A DNA stretch of 64,000 nt from Phycisphaerales bacterium (lineage in GTDB: Bacteria > Planctomycetota > Phycisphaerae > Phycisphaerales > UBA1924). The translations under genes were made by a program, and so were the position numbers. A model generated the notes under the pieces. That model made no database searches and was not told the DNA's origin. It saw only the letters and a list, made by a program, of their open reading frames with translations. Of this stretch, positions 53,254 through 62,103 are shown piece after piece (the first letter of the stretch is position 1; each line of letters opens with the position of its first letter). The stretch is taken from positions 24,057 to 88,056 of the forward strand of contig JALWOY010000041.1 of NCBI GenBank assembly GCA_027083355.1, written 5' to 3'.

Positions 53254-56175
53254 TCAGCCGAGCTGTGTCAATGAAGACAACGCCGACTGCTGGCTCTGCA
53301 GCTGCGCCAACGCCTGCTCCATCGCCGCGAACTGCTGCTCGAGCGCGGCCCGCTGCCGATCCAACGCCGCCTGGAGGTCCTCGATCCGGCTCTCCTGACC
53401 GCTGATCTGCGTATCCAGCGCCTGCGAGCGCACCGTCAGGATCCCGTCGAGCGAATCCGTATAAGACTTGGCGAACTCCTCGATCTGCACCATCACGCCG
53501 AGCTCGCTGAATGTATCGCTCGCCCCCGGGTCGTTGACGGTCACCCCGTCGGGCAGCTGATCGTTCTGGCTCGTGTCCCCGTTGATCGTCCGACGCGTGA
53601 AAATGTCTTCCACCGCCTGCGGGTCCGACGCGAGCGCCGAGCGGAAAGTGTCCGCGTCGAACTCCAGCTTGCCGTCCGTCCCCACGGTCACACCAACTTC
53701 CGTCAGGCGGTTGACCGAATCGTTGAAGCCGAAGTTCGTCGACTGAACGGTCGAGAACAGCCCCCCGCGCAGCCCGAGCACCAGACCGTCGCCGAGCAGC
53801 GCCCCCCGCTCGCCCGTGTCGGCGTCGAACCTCGTCGAGTTGTTGATGCTGTCGATCACACGGTTGTACGCGTCGATGAACTCGTTGATCTTCGACTCGA
53901 TCGCACCCGTGTCGTCGGTGATGGTGATCTGCACCGCCTCGTCGCTCACCGAATGCAGGTCGATGTTCACGCCCGTGATCACGTCGTCCAGTGTGTTCGA
54001 ACTGCTCGTCAGCAGGATGCCCGTCGACGCGTCGCTCGAACCGAAGAACACCCGTGCGTCGTTGCCCTCGTCGAGCACGCTCAGCCCCAGGTCGAACCCG
54101 TTCGTGTCGAGCGTGAACCGGCCGGCCGAGCCCGACTCGCGCGCCGAGAAACTCAGCCGGTAGGGGCGGGACCCCGTGCCGTCGTTCAGGATCGACACCA
54201 CCGCGGGCCCGCCCGCGTCGTTGATCTTCGTCACGATGTCGTTGAGTGTGTCCGTCGCGTCGAAATCGACCACCGTCTCGAACGTGCCGTCGATGTAGTT
54301 GTTCGCCCCGGTCCCGTCGGCCGTCCCCGCGATATTCAGCTTCGAAGCCACCGTCCCCGACACGTCCTCGACCTGAATCGACGTCCCCGACCCCGAGGTG
54401 TCGGAGATGATGATCCCGTCGCCGTTGCTGTTGATCCCAACACTCAACGCCAGCCCGCCGGCGCTGATCTGACCCTCGATCTGGTTGATCAGGTCCGCGA
54501 TCGTGACCTCGTTGTCATCGATGACAACTTCCGCGGTCTTGCCCGCGGCGTCGATCAGCCGGAACGTTCCCGTCCCGATCCCGTCGCCGTTGTTCAGGCT
54601 GTCGAGACGGGTCGCCTCGCTGATATAACGGTGCTGGAGGCTCGTCCCCAGGTATGTGTCCTCGGCCACGCCCGCCGCGCCCGTCGAAAGCCCGAGGCTC
54701 GCCGCGGTGTCGTTCCCGCTCGTGCCCGCGATGATCAGGTTGCTCGTCGTCGAACCGGTCGTGTCCGTGGCCTTCAGCCCCGTCCCGGCGTCGTTGAGCG
54801 AGAGAGTGATCCCCACGCCGTTGTTCGACAGCTCCGTGTTCACCGCGTCGATCAACCCCTCCACCGTGTCGAACGAGAGCGAATTCAGATCGACCGTCGC
54901 GGTGGCCCCGCTCCGATCGGTGAACGTCAGCAGCCCGTCACCGCCGATCCCGCCGGAGGAACCGCCCCCGTTGAGGTTGTTGATCAGTGTCGAGCCCATC
55001 CCCGAGAAGATCCGGGACCCCGTGACCGTCGACGACGTCCCGCCCGTGAACTCCGTAATCCCCAGATCCCGGAGCGTGTGGGCGCCGCCGTCCTGCGTGA
55101 TCGCCGTGATGTTGCCGTCCGTGGACGTGAACTTCAAAGAGCCCGTCGCCGCGTCGATCGAAGCGACCGTCCCCGAAAACCCCGCATCGCTCAGCGTCGT
55201 GTTGATCCGGTCCAGAAGCCCCCCGACGGTGCTCACCGCGGGGTCCACCACCGGGAAGGTGTCGTCGCTCGGATCGCCCGGCGTCCCGCCGTCGTCGAGC
55301 TGCCGCACATCGCCCAGCCCGATCTCCACATCCACGCCGTCGATGGAGATCGTGAAATCGGGGACCACGCCCGCGGTCACCGAGCCCGAGTTGTAGTCCA
55401 CCCCGTTGCCGTCGTTCAGGCTCGATAGCGTGATGCTGTCGGTCAATTCATACACGCGGAATCCCGTGTATGTTCCGCCCACGACCCCCGCCGTGAACCC
55501 GTCGTGCGAACCGATCAACCCCAGGGACTCCGCGGTGTTCGCCGTCCCCGCGTTGCTCACCGAGGTCGCCCCGACGATCTCGAAATGCCCGCCCCGCACC
55601 CGGGCCGTCACGCTCAGCCCGCTGCTGTTGATCTTGTCGATCACGTCCTGCACGGTCGCCGCCCGCGACAGGTCGATATCCGCGGTCGTCGAGCCGTCGC
55701 TGATGCGGATCGTCCCGCGCTCGATCCCCGCCCCGTCGTTGAGCGCCGAGAGCGACAGGTCGCGGTCCAGCCGCCCCTGGTACGACTCGAACGTGAACCG
55801 CGTGGCACCGATCGCCGAGGAGTCCTGATCCTGGAACCCCTGCGAGAGCAGCTGCCGAGATGAGACAAGACGGTCCACAATGAACGAGTACGTGCCCGGT
55901 TGCGCCCCGATGCCCGCCGTCGCGGTCAGGATGCTGTCGTTGCTGCTCGTCGCTTTCTTGGTCTGAAACACGGAATCGATCCTGAACGACGAGGCCGCCG
56001 ACTTGAGCGAACTCAGTTGGCTGTTCAGGTCGAGATACGCCGCCTGCTGCGCACGCAACTGGATCAACCGGTTCTGGGCCAGTGTCTTGGGCCCCGACGC
56101 CACCGCGATCAACTGATCGATCAGGGAGGCCGTGTCGATCCCGCTGATCAAGCCGCTGCCTGTGATCCCACCCAT
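53254..56175 (-). CDS. fliD: Flagellar filament cap protein FliD, expanded
   Basis: FliD caps the growing filament and folds exported flagellin. At 973 residues it is roughly twice the E. coli size. The ends are normal: ITGSGLISGIDTASLIDQLI at the N-terminus, ITDDTGAIESKINEFIDAYN before the C-terminal domain and a final coiled coil. The middle has repeated modules of the flagellin hook IN type, such as LSALNDGAGIERGTIRISDG with AATVQDVIDKINSSG, and LDSLNNGDGIGTGTFRLIDA with VTIADLINQIEG. Further copies are degenerate. GGAGG precedes the ATG by seven bases. I saw no flagellar sigma-factor promoter. Confidence 0.93.
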   Translation of the reverse strand: MGGITGSGLISGIDTASLIDQLIAVASGPKTLAQNRLIQLRAQQAAYLDLNSQLSSLKSAASSFRIDSVFQTKKATSSNDSILTATAGIGAQPGTYSFIVDRLVSSRQLLSQGFQDQDSSAIGATRFTFESYQGRLDRDLSLSALNDGAGIERGTIRISDGSTTADIDLSRAATVQDVIDKINSSGLSVTARVRGGHFEIVGATSVSNAGTANTAESLGLIGSHDGFTAGVVGGTYTGFRVYELTDSITLSSLNDGNGVDYNSGSVTAGVVPDFTISIDGVDVEIGLGDVRQLDDGGTPGDPSDDTFPVVDPAVSTVGGLLDRINTTLSDAGFSGTVASIDAATGSLKFTSTDGNITAITQDGGAHTLRDLGITEFTGGTSSTVTGSRIFSGMGSTLINNLNGGGSSGGIGGDGLLTFTDRSGATATVDLNSLSFDTVEGLIDAVNTELSNNGVGITLSLNDAGTGLKATDTTGSTTSNLIIAGTSGNDTAASLGLSTGAAGVAEDTYLGTSLQHRYISEATRLDSLNNGDGIGTGTFRLIDAAGKTAEVVIDDNEVTIADLINQIEGQISAGGLALSVGINSNGDGIIISDTSGSGTSIQVEDVSGTVASKLNIAGTADGTGANNYIDGTFETVVDFDATDTLNDIVTKINDAGGPAVVSILNDGTGSRPYRLSFSARESGSAGRFTLDTNGFDLGLSVLDEGNDARVFFGSSDASTGILLTSSSNTLDDVITGVNIDLHSVSDEAVQITITDDTGAIESKINEFIDAYNRVIDSINNSTRFDADTGERGALLGDGLVLGLRGGLFSTVQSTNFGFNDSVNRLTEVGVTVGTDGKLEFDADTFRSALASDPQAVEDIFTRRTINGDTSQNDQLPDGVTVNDPGASDTFSELGVMVQIEEFAKSYTDSLDGILTVRSQALDTQISGQESRIEDLQAALDRQRAALEQQFAAMEQALAQLQSQQSALSSLTQLG

Positions 56176-56464
56176 GGGAACCTCCGTCCGGGAATCGCCG
56201 GCCCCACCCCCGATCCCGGGCGCAGACCACCGGCACAGTTCCGTCTGTAAAGAATCGGATCAGCCCGCCCCGCGGCTGAAACCGGACCCGCCATTCCCCA
56301 TCAGAAAAGAAGACATCGGTGACGAAAGCCGCACCGATCGGCCGATCTTCACCCCTGCGAACCCCACAACCAGCAAAATCCGCCCACATTCACACACACC
56401 GGCTCATGCGGGCACCGAACTTGGGCGATCGTCCTACCGTACCGTCCCCAGACTCGAGCGAACC

Positions 56465-57082
56465 ATGCCCGAACCAACCGTCCCCAAATCCGTCCGATAC
56501 CTCGTTGCCCCCGCCGCGACCATCACCCTGATCGGGGCAATCGCCGGCATCGCCGCCGCCACACTCGGAACCCCCCAGATCTTGTGGTCAACGCTCGGGT
56601 TTTCAATCATCGCGGCCATCGCCGCGGCGATGGGGCTCCTCGCCGGGCTGGGCCGATTCACCTCGGGGTATGGCATGGCCACTCTCTGCATCGGCGGCAC
56701 CATCGCCGTCGCAGCCGGGTTTTCCATGCTCGACCTCAAGCCCAACCTGCACGCCAACCCGACACTCACACGTCTGCTCATGCCGTGGGTCGCCGTCCAA
56801 GTGATCGCCTCGGCGGGCATCGTCCTCGGCGGCGCCGTTGCCGTGCTCTCTCGAGCCAAAGAATCCTGGCGGCTCCTGAGTCGGGGTCTGATGCTCCTGG
56901 TCCCCGCCGGCATCATCGCAGCGGCGATGTGGGCCACGCTGGACGCGATCCCGGAAAACAAGAACGGCAGGGTGCTCTCGCTCGCCGTGCTGGTTTTCGG
57001 CGGGCTGATCGTCGGTATCCTCGTATCGATCGGGGGGCATTTCCTGATTCGGGCCTTCGAAATCACCGCCGAGGAAAAATAA
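56465..57082 (+). CDS. Six-helix membrane protein, unknown
   Basis: This 205-residue protein is mostly hydrophobic, with about six membrane helices: YLVAPAATITLIGAIAGIAA, STLGFSIIAAIAAAMGLLAG, YGMATLCIGGTIAVAAGFSM, WVAVQVIASAGIVLGGAVAV, LLVPAGIIAAAMWATL and LAVLVFGGLIVGILVSIGGH. The short N-terminus (MPEPTVPKSVR) is cytoplasmic and the end carries a few acidic residues. I do not recognise the family. It is divergent from fliD and followed at once by a terminator, so it is probably a single-gene unit. Confidence 0.65.
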   Translation: MPEPTVPKSVRYLVAPAATITLIGAIAGIAAATLGTPQILWSTLGFSIIAAIAAAMGLLAGLGRFTSGYGMATLCIGGTIAVAAGFSMLDLKPNLHANPTLTRLLMPWVAVQVIASAGIVLGGAVAVLSRAKESWRLLSRGLMLLVPAGIIAAAMWATLDAIPENKNGRVLSLAVLVFGGLIVGILVSIGGHFLIRAFEITAEEK

Positions 57083-57107
57083 TCCCCTTTATTGGGGATT
57101 TCATTTC
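57081..57107 (+). terminator. Rho-independent terminator
   Basis: AATCCCC (57081-57087), loop, GGGGATT (57094-57100), then TCATTTC. A 7-bp stem followed by a T-rich tail overlaps the stop codon of the preceding membrane-protein gene. Confidence 0.7.
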
Positions 57108-57152
57108 TCGCCGCGCAACAACCCGCCCTGCATTCCCAACGTATCGTTGGAC

Positions 57153-57851
57153 ATGGGCGAGATGCTGATGACACTGATCTTTATTCTGCTGGCCCTCGTG
57201 GTCGGGGCGCTGGCGATGTGGGCGCTCTTCCACTTCCTCGGCCACGCCGCCCCCAATCGGCGTGAAATCTCCGCCATCGCCGAGCAGGTCCGATCCGTCG
57301 GCAAACTCATCGGCCTCGAGGTGCACGCCAAGGAGATCGCGACCGCGAAAAAAGGCTGGTCATGGATGCCCCCCCTCGTCCTCAGCCAGGCCCGGCTCGC
57401 CATGATCTTCCAGTTCGAAAAGCAGTACTACGTCGATCTCGCCGCGATCAAGCAATCCGATATCGTCAGCCACGGCATCGGGTCATTCCGCATCAAGATG
57501 CCGCCCATCCAGGGCTCGCTCCGTCTGCTCGAAGTCAAGCCCTACGACATTCAGCAGGGGAAAATGCTCGGCCTCGTCGACGTCATCCCGATGACCGCCG
57601 AACGCCAGGGCGCCCTCATGGACGAGGCCCAGAACCAGGCCGCCGAGCTTTTCGACAAGAGCGACGAGAAATACCAGGCCCAGGCCATCGACTCGATCGA
57701 ACGCCACCTCCGCGCCCTGCTCGGGCTGACGGGCGCCGTTGTCGAGTTCGTCTGGCCCACCCCCCAGAACCAGATCGGCCCGCTGGAAACAGACGAGCCC
57801 GCCCTGCTCAGAAAAAACGCCGTCCGCGACGTCGCCGACGCGACCACCTGA
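57153..57851 (+). CDS. Membrane-anchored protein, possibly DUF4230-like
   Basis: This 232-residue protein has one N-terminal membrane helix (LMTLIFILLALVVGALAMWA). A basic stretch follows (NRREISAIAEQVRSVGKLIG), then a soluble domain of mixed strands and helices (GLEVHAKEIATAKKGWSW, LAMIFQFEKQYYVDLAAIKQ, LLEVKPYDIQQGKMLGLVDV, IERHLRALLGLTGAVVEFVW). The EVHAKEIATAKKG and YYVDLAAIKQSDI strands recall DUF4230 proteins, but I am not sure. I chose the ATG at 57153; a TTG six bases earlier also reads through. It follows the terminator at 57081, so it has its own promoter. Confidence 0.6.
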   Translation: MGEMLMTLIFILLALVVGALAMWALFHFLGHAAPNRREISAIAEQVRSVGKLIGLEVHAKEIATAKKGWSWMPPLVLSQARLAMIFQFEKQYYVDLAAIKQSDIVSHGIGSFRIKMPPIQGSLRLLEVKPYDIQQGKMLGLVDVIPMTAERQGALMDEAQNQAAELFDKSDEKYQAQAIDSIERHLRALLGLTGAVVEFVWPTPQNQIGPLETDEPALLRKNAVRDVADATT

Positions 57852-58107
57852 AATCGCCCCGCGCCCACCCCCACCGGGTACGGCAGCCTGTCCGGAACAC
57901 ACACAGCACAACTTGCATCGTCGTGTTTCAAGCGGCCGAACCGCGGCGCCGCTCTGGTCGCCAGCACTGATGTCGCACTGACAGCCGCACTTTCGAATCA
58001 TTTGCGCCGCCCCGTACGACGCGCACGACGCTACGCGGGCTCGGCAACAATGCTCGATACTCCGTGATGCGGGAGTCGCCGCGATGCTTCGATGACACAC
58101 CGGAGCC
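57852..58107. other. Intergenic region before the chimeric gene
   Basis: These 256 bases lie between convergent genes. I see no gene, repeat copy or convincing terminator, only mildly lower G+C than the flanks. Confidence 0.3.
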
Positions 58108-58614
58108 TCACTCTGACCCGCTCAACACCGACTCGGCCGTCTTCATGGGCAGGTACATGTGCAACGAATCGTCCGAAAGACTCGCAAAGCCGAAGTGGTC
58201 ATAAAACGAACGCGCGTCTGCATCTCTCGCATCGACCTCGATCACCGCCAAGCCGATCGTTTCGGTTGTTCGGACGGCCAACCTGATCGCTTCGATGAGA
58301 AGCCACGACCCGAGCCCGTGTCCCCGATATCGCAGATCAACCGCCAGCCGGCCGAGCAGAATCGTCGGCAACGGCATTCGCTTCGGGAACCCACCGTCCG
58401 CCGGCTCGAAATCCTCGTAGCAAAACACCTCGTCGGCCCGGGCCTGTTTTTTCGCCCGCATCAGCTCGACATCACGCAGGATCAGTGTCCGCTTGCCGTC
58501 GGGCGTCACGATGATCGACGCCGGGTCGTGGGCATCGAACCGGATCGCGTGAAACACGGCCTTGTTGATCGCGGGCACGCCGGAGAGAAGGGTGGCGGTT
58601 TTGGTGGTGGTCAT
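58108..58614 (-). CDS. Chimeric ORF: M24-peptidase N-terminus fused to a GNAT C-terminus
   Basis: Residues 1-72 (MTTTKTATLLSGVPAINKAV ... YEDFEPA) are almost identical to the start of the M24 peptidase at 17815-18975. From about residue 78 the sequence is a GNAT acetyltransferase C-terminal half: LLGRLAVDLRYRGHGLGSWL with the acetyl-CoA loop RYRGHGLG (95-102), and DADARSFYDHFGFASL with the Tyr typical of toxin-type GNATs (138). The first part of the GNAT fold is absent, replaced by the duplicated segment. Toxin GNATs (TacT/AtaT-like) are usually ~160-170 residues and paired with a DUF1778 antitoxin; none is seen upstream. It is probably a remodelled, inactive toxin remnant, though the frame is open. 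Confidence 0.7.
   Translation of the reverse strand: MTTTKTATLLSGVPAINKAVFHAIRFDAHDPASIIVTPDGKRTLILRDVELMRAKKQARADEVFCYEDFEPADGGFPKRMPLPTILLGRLAVDLRYRGHGLGSWLLIEAIRLAVRTTETIGLAVIEVDARDADARSFYDHFGFASLSDDSLHMYLPMKTAESVLSGSE
58397..58614 (-). repeat. Duplicated segment (recipient copy)
   Basis: This segment matches 18758-18975 at about 211 of 218 positions by eye, without gaps. Identity ends abruptly at both sides: CCACCG versus GCCCC just before TCCGCCGGC, and directly after the start codon. Confidence 0.9.
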
Positions 58615-58659
58615 GCGAGCATTCTTGATCTTCCCGCGTCGAGTGGTCGGCGGAATACC

Positions 58660-58790
58660 GCGACGCCCGGTGTATCCGGATCCGAGGCTTCGCAGACTCA
58701 GCCCCGGCGTCCATGACCGGGGCTGTTCAATCTCCGACGCCGAGTCTGAGCGAGTCTCCGAGCGAAGGCTCGGATCTGCCCAGCGCCGGT
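58660..58790. repeat. Dispersed repeat upstream of the chimeric gene
   Basis: GAGGCTTCGCAGACTCAGCC at 58683, its near-inverse a little later, and CTCCGACGCCGAGTCTGAGC at 58734 with GAGCGAAGGCTCGGATC form the longest version of the family also seen at 1690, 11968 and 49284. It lies in the gap between ileS and the chimera, at the edge of the duplicated segment. Confidence 0.65.
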
Positions 58791-58838
58791 ACACCAAACC
58801 GGTACTTCGATCAATGATCCACGATTCGGAGCACCGCT

Positions 58839-61800
58839 CTACACCCCCACCGCCGCCGCGTCCCGGTCGCTCAGCATCCCCCCGTCGCTCCGCTCGCGCA
58901 CCGTCCCGTCCCGCTTCCGGCTCCGCTCGCACCGAGGCTCATCGCGCAGGTCCTGCACGGCAACCTCTGACGCCCCGGCATCCACCGACGCCCGGCTCAC
59001 GCCGCACAGATCCGCGAGATCGAGCGGGTCGAACCCCGCCAGCACACCGTCGGGATCGGGGAACACCAGACCCGCGTCGAGCGGGTTGTCCAGCCCCATC
59101 TCGGCCTTGGCTTTCTCCAGTGCGAGCAGCCCCGCGTCGCGGGCCTCCATCACCTTCGCCCATCCCGCGTCGGCCTCCACGCCGAACTCGGGCAGAAATT
59201 CTTCGAGATGCACGCACGCCGGGTCGTCCTTTCCGACACCCCGCAGCGCGCGGTACGCCTCGTCGGCGGTATGGCACAGCACCGGCGCCAGCAGCCGGCA
59301 CAAACCGTCGGCGAGATCCCACATCACCGTCTGCGTTTGACGACGACGCGGCGAATCGGGCCTGTCGCAATACATCCGGTCCTTGACGGCCGCGAGATAG
59401 ACGCTGCTCAGCGTGTCGTTGCAGAAGCCGTACAGCAGCCCGTGCGCCCGGCGGAAGAAGTATCCGTCATACGCTTTCTTCACTTCGGCCGACACGTGGT
59501 CGAACTCCGCCAGCACCCACGCGTCCAGGCTCTTCGGGTCCAGCGACTTCAGGTCGACGCAGTGCTCGCCCGCGGTGAAGTCGTACAGGTTGCTCAGCAG
59601 GAACCGCAGCGTGTTGCGCACCTTGCGGTAGCTCTCGCCGGCCAGCGCGAAGAACTCGTCGTCGACCTTCACATCGTTGTCGTACGCCAGCGAGCACACC
59701 CACCACCGCAGCACGTCCGCCCCATACCGCTCGAACAGGTTCTCGATCGTGTGCCCCGCGCTCTTGCTCAGCTTCCGGCCGTCCTTGTCGACCATGAACC
59801 CGTGCGTCAGCAATGTCCTGTACGGCGGCCGGCCCATCACGCCGAGCGAAGGCAGCAGCGACAGCTGGAACCACCCGCGGTGCTGGTCGGACCCTTCCAG
59901 ATACAGCTCCACCGGGAAGGCGTCGTCGCCCAGCCGCTCGCGCATCACCGCGTTCCACGACGAGCCGGACTCGAACCAGACGTCGAGGATATCCCCGCCC
60001 TTTTTCAGCAGCGACAGGTCCAGCCCCTTGGGCGCCGCGGGGTCGTCGTCGGGGTTGTAATACTTGAGCAGCTCGGCGGGCTCCTTTGTGAACCACGCGT
60101 CCGAACCCTCCTCGCGGAACAGTCTCGCCACCGCCCGCACGCTCGCCTCGGTCAGGAACGCCGACCCGTCCGCCTGCACGAACGCGGGGATGGGCAGCCC
60201 CCACGACCGCTGCCGGCTGATGCACCAGTCGGGCCGCGACTCGAGCATCCCCCGCATCCGGTTCCGCCCCCACTCGGGCACGAAGTTGATCTTCCCGGGT
60301 ACCTCGGTTCTCCGAACCGAGTCGTCACAATGCTTTTCGGAACTCGGCTCGGAGAGCCGAGGTACACCGGGAGACTCCTGCACCGCCTCCAACGCCATCT
60401 CCCGCAGCGTCTTCCCCTCGCCCATCGGCGTGTCCACACCGACGAACCACTGCTCCGTACACCGGAAGATCACCGGCGTCTTGCTCCGCCAATCGTGCGG
60501 ATACGAGTGCGTGAACCGGTTGTCGTGGAACAGGTGCCCGCTCTCGCGCAGCCGCTGGGTCACCTTCTCGTTCGCCTCCCACACGCTCATGTCGCGCAGC
60601 CACTCGGGCACCGTGTGGTTGTACGTCCCGTCGCCCCGCACCGGGCAATACACCGGCAGCCCCACGCGCAGGCCCGTCTGGTAGTCCTCCACGCCGTGCC
60701 CCGGCGCGGTGTGCACCAGGCCCGTGCCGTCCTCGAGTGTCACATAATCAGCCGACACCACCGTGTAGCACTTGCTCGTGTCCGCGTCCGGCTCGCCGTG
60801 CGGCTTGGGCGGCTCGTCGATGAACGGGTGCCTGTATCGAAGCCCGACGAGCCGATCGCCCGCCGTCGTCGCCAGCACCTCGACATCCTCACTCCCCGCC
60901 GCCTTCGTCACGGCCTCGACCAGCTCCTCGGCCAGCACCGTCACGCTCCCGTCGATCCGCACCAGCGCATAGGTGAACTTTTCATGCACCGCGATCGCCA
61001 GGTTCGCCGGCAACGTCCAAGGCGTCGTCGTCCAGATCATGAACGAAGGCGTCTGGCTCGGCCTCTCTCCATCCCCTCGTGGGACGGGCATCTTGCCCGT
61101 CTCTCCTTCTTTTCTTTCCTCCCCCAGCCCGAACGCCGCGTACACCGCCGCCGCATCCTCCGCCTCGAACTCGACGAACACCGAGATATCTTCCCGGTCC
61201 TCGTATTCGAGCTCCGCGTCCGCCAGCGCCGTCTCGTTCTCGATCGACCAGTGCACCGGCTTGAGCGCCCGGAACACCAGCCCCTTGCCCACCAGACCCG
61301 CGAGCACCTCGAGCACCGCCCCCTCGTACGACGTGTGCATCGTCAGGTACGGGTCGTCATAATCCGCCAGCGTCAGCAGCCGCTTCATCTGCCCGGACTG
61401 CAACTTGACATACTTCTCTGCGTACTTCTTGCACTCGCGACGGATCGCCATCTTCGCCGCGCTCGGCTCGAGATCCGCCAGCTTCGCCGCCTTGCCCGAG
61501 TCGTGCAGCCCCGTCATCACCTTGTGCTCGATCGGCAAGCCGTGGCAATCCCACCCCGGCACGAACGGCACGTCGAACCCCATCATCCCCTTCGACCGCA
61601 CCACGAAATCCTTCAGGCACTTGTTCATCAGGTGCCCGAGGTGGATCGAACCGTTCGCGTACGGCGGGCCGTCGTGGAACGTGAACCGGGGCTTGCCCTT
61701 CGCCTTGTCGCGCAGCGCCGCGTACAGCCCGGCCTTGGCCCATCGCTTCAGGCTCGCCGGCTCGTTCTGCACGAGGTTCGCCTTCATCGGGAACCCCGTC

Positions 61801-61871
61801 TTCGGCAGGTTGAGCGTCTTCTTGTACGAACGCGCCGGGGCCGTCTCGCCCCGCGGTGTCGATCCGGTCAT
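58839..61871 (-). CDS. ileS: Isoleucyl-tRNA synthetase with two in-frame repeat insertions
   Basis: IleS charges tRNA(Ile) and edits away valine. The 1010-residue protein is class Ia: the HIGH motif is HLGH in FHDGPPYANGSIHLGH, KMSKS is KLSKS in MVDKDGRKLSKSAGH, and the editing domain (FMIWTTTPWTLPANLAIAVH, GTGLVHTAPGHGVEDY) is complete. Two stretches have no counterpart in the family: residues about 247-270 (KEGETGKMPVPRGDGERPS) and about 498-525 (SPGVPRLSEPSSEKHCDDSV). Both are encoded by palindromic repeats also found between genes. The usual C-terminal zinc site is degraded (RCERSRKRDG and LSDRD in place of two CxxC-like pairs). As ileS is normally the only such gene, it is expected to be functional. 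Confidence 0.96.
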   Translation of the reverse strand: MTGSTPRGETAPARSYKKTLNLPKTGFPMKANLVQNEPASLKRWAKAGLYAALRDKAKGKPRFTFHDGPPYANGSIHLGHLMNKCLKDFVVRSKGMMGFDVPFVPGWDCHGLPIEHKVMTGLHDSGKAAKLADLEPSAAKMAIRRECKKYAEKYVKLQSGQMKRLLTLADYDDPYLTMHTSYEGAVLEVLAGLVGKGLVFRALKPVHWSIENETALADAELEYEDREDISVFVEFEAEDAAAVYAAFGLGEERKEGETGKMPVPRGDGERPSQTPSFMIWTTTPWTLPANLAIAVHEKFTYALVRIDGSVTVLAEELVEAVTKAAGSEDVEVLATTAGDRLVGLRYRHPFIDEPPKPHGEPDADTSKCYTVVSADYVTLEDGTGLVHTAPGHGVEDYQTGLRVGLPVYCPVRGDGTYNHTVPEWLRDMSVWEANEKVTQRLRESGHLFHDNRFTHSYPHDWRSKTPVIFRCTEQWFVGVDTPMGEGKTLREMALEAVQESPGVPRLSEPSSEKHCDDSVRRTEVPGKINFVPEWGRNRMRGMLESRPDWCISRQRSWGLPIPAFVQADGSAFLTEASVRAVARLFREEGSDAWFTKEPAELLKYYNPDDDPAAPKGLDLSLLKKGGDILDVWFESGSSWNAVMRERLGDDAFPVELYLEGSDQHRGWFQLSLLPSLGVMGRPPYRTLLTHGFMVDKDGRKLSKSAGHTIENLFERYGADVLRWWVCSLAYDNDVKVDDEFFALAGESYRKVRNTLRFLLSNLYDFTAGEHCVDLKSLDPKSLDAWVLAEFDHVSAEVKKAYDGYFFRRAHGLLYGFCNDTLSSVYLAAVKDRMYCDRPDSPRRRQTQTVMWDLADGLCRLLAPVLCHTADEAYRALRGVGKDDPACVHLEEFLPEFGVEADAGWAKVMEARDAGLLALEKAKAEMGLDNPLDAGLVFPDPDGVLAGFDPLDLADLCGVSRASVDAGASEVAVQDLRDEPRCERSRKRDGTVRERSDGGMLSDRDAAAVGV
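60296..60366. repeat. Palindromic element inside ileS (GTACCTCGGCTCTCCGAGCC family)
   Basis: GGTACCTCGGTTCTCCGAAC (from 60298) and CTCGGCTCGGAGAGCCGAGG (60343-60362) are inverted arms around 23 bases. The same arm sequence is intergenic at 12069 and 29696. Confidence 0.85.
61066..61106. repeat. Palindromic element inside ileS (GGGACGGGCATCTTGCCCGT family)
   Basis: CCCTCG followed by TGGGACGGGCATCTTGCCCG at 61080-61101 is identical to the third unit of the array at 29831, with the same CTCTCC-type flank. It is read in frame within ileS. Confidence 0.85.
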
Positions 61872-62103
61872 CGCACAGGCTCCATCGCCGGGTTCACACC
61901 GGCGTCTTTCGGGTTGGTCAATATATGAAGGAGATCACAGCACGGCACAATCGCCCCGGTGAGCAGGGAACACGCCCCGCCTCATCGGGGCGGCGTAATT
62001 CGAGCCGAGATCAGCCGACCGCCGCGGACCATGCGAATTTGTAGCCCCGCCCGGCCCCCGGTCAACCCTCGGGACGCCCACACGCCGTGCCCGACCGGCG
62101 AGG
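61872..62103. other. Gap upstream of ileS
   Basis: These 232 bases between ileS and the unknown gene at 62104 hold no convincing gene. At about 61975-61995 a GCCCCG/CGGGGC hairpin could end transcription of the upstream gene, but it lacks a T-run. I see no T-box leader. Confidence 0.35.
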
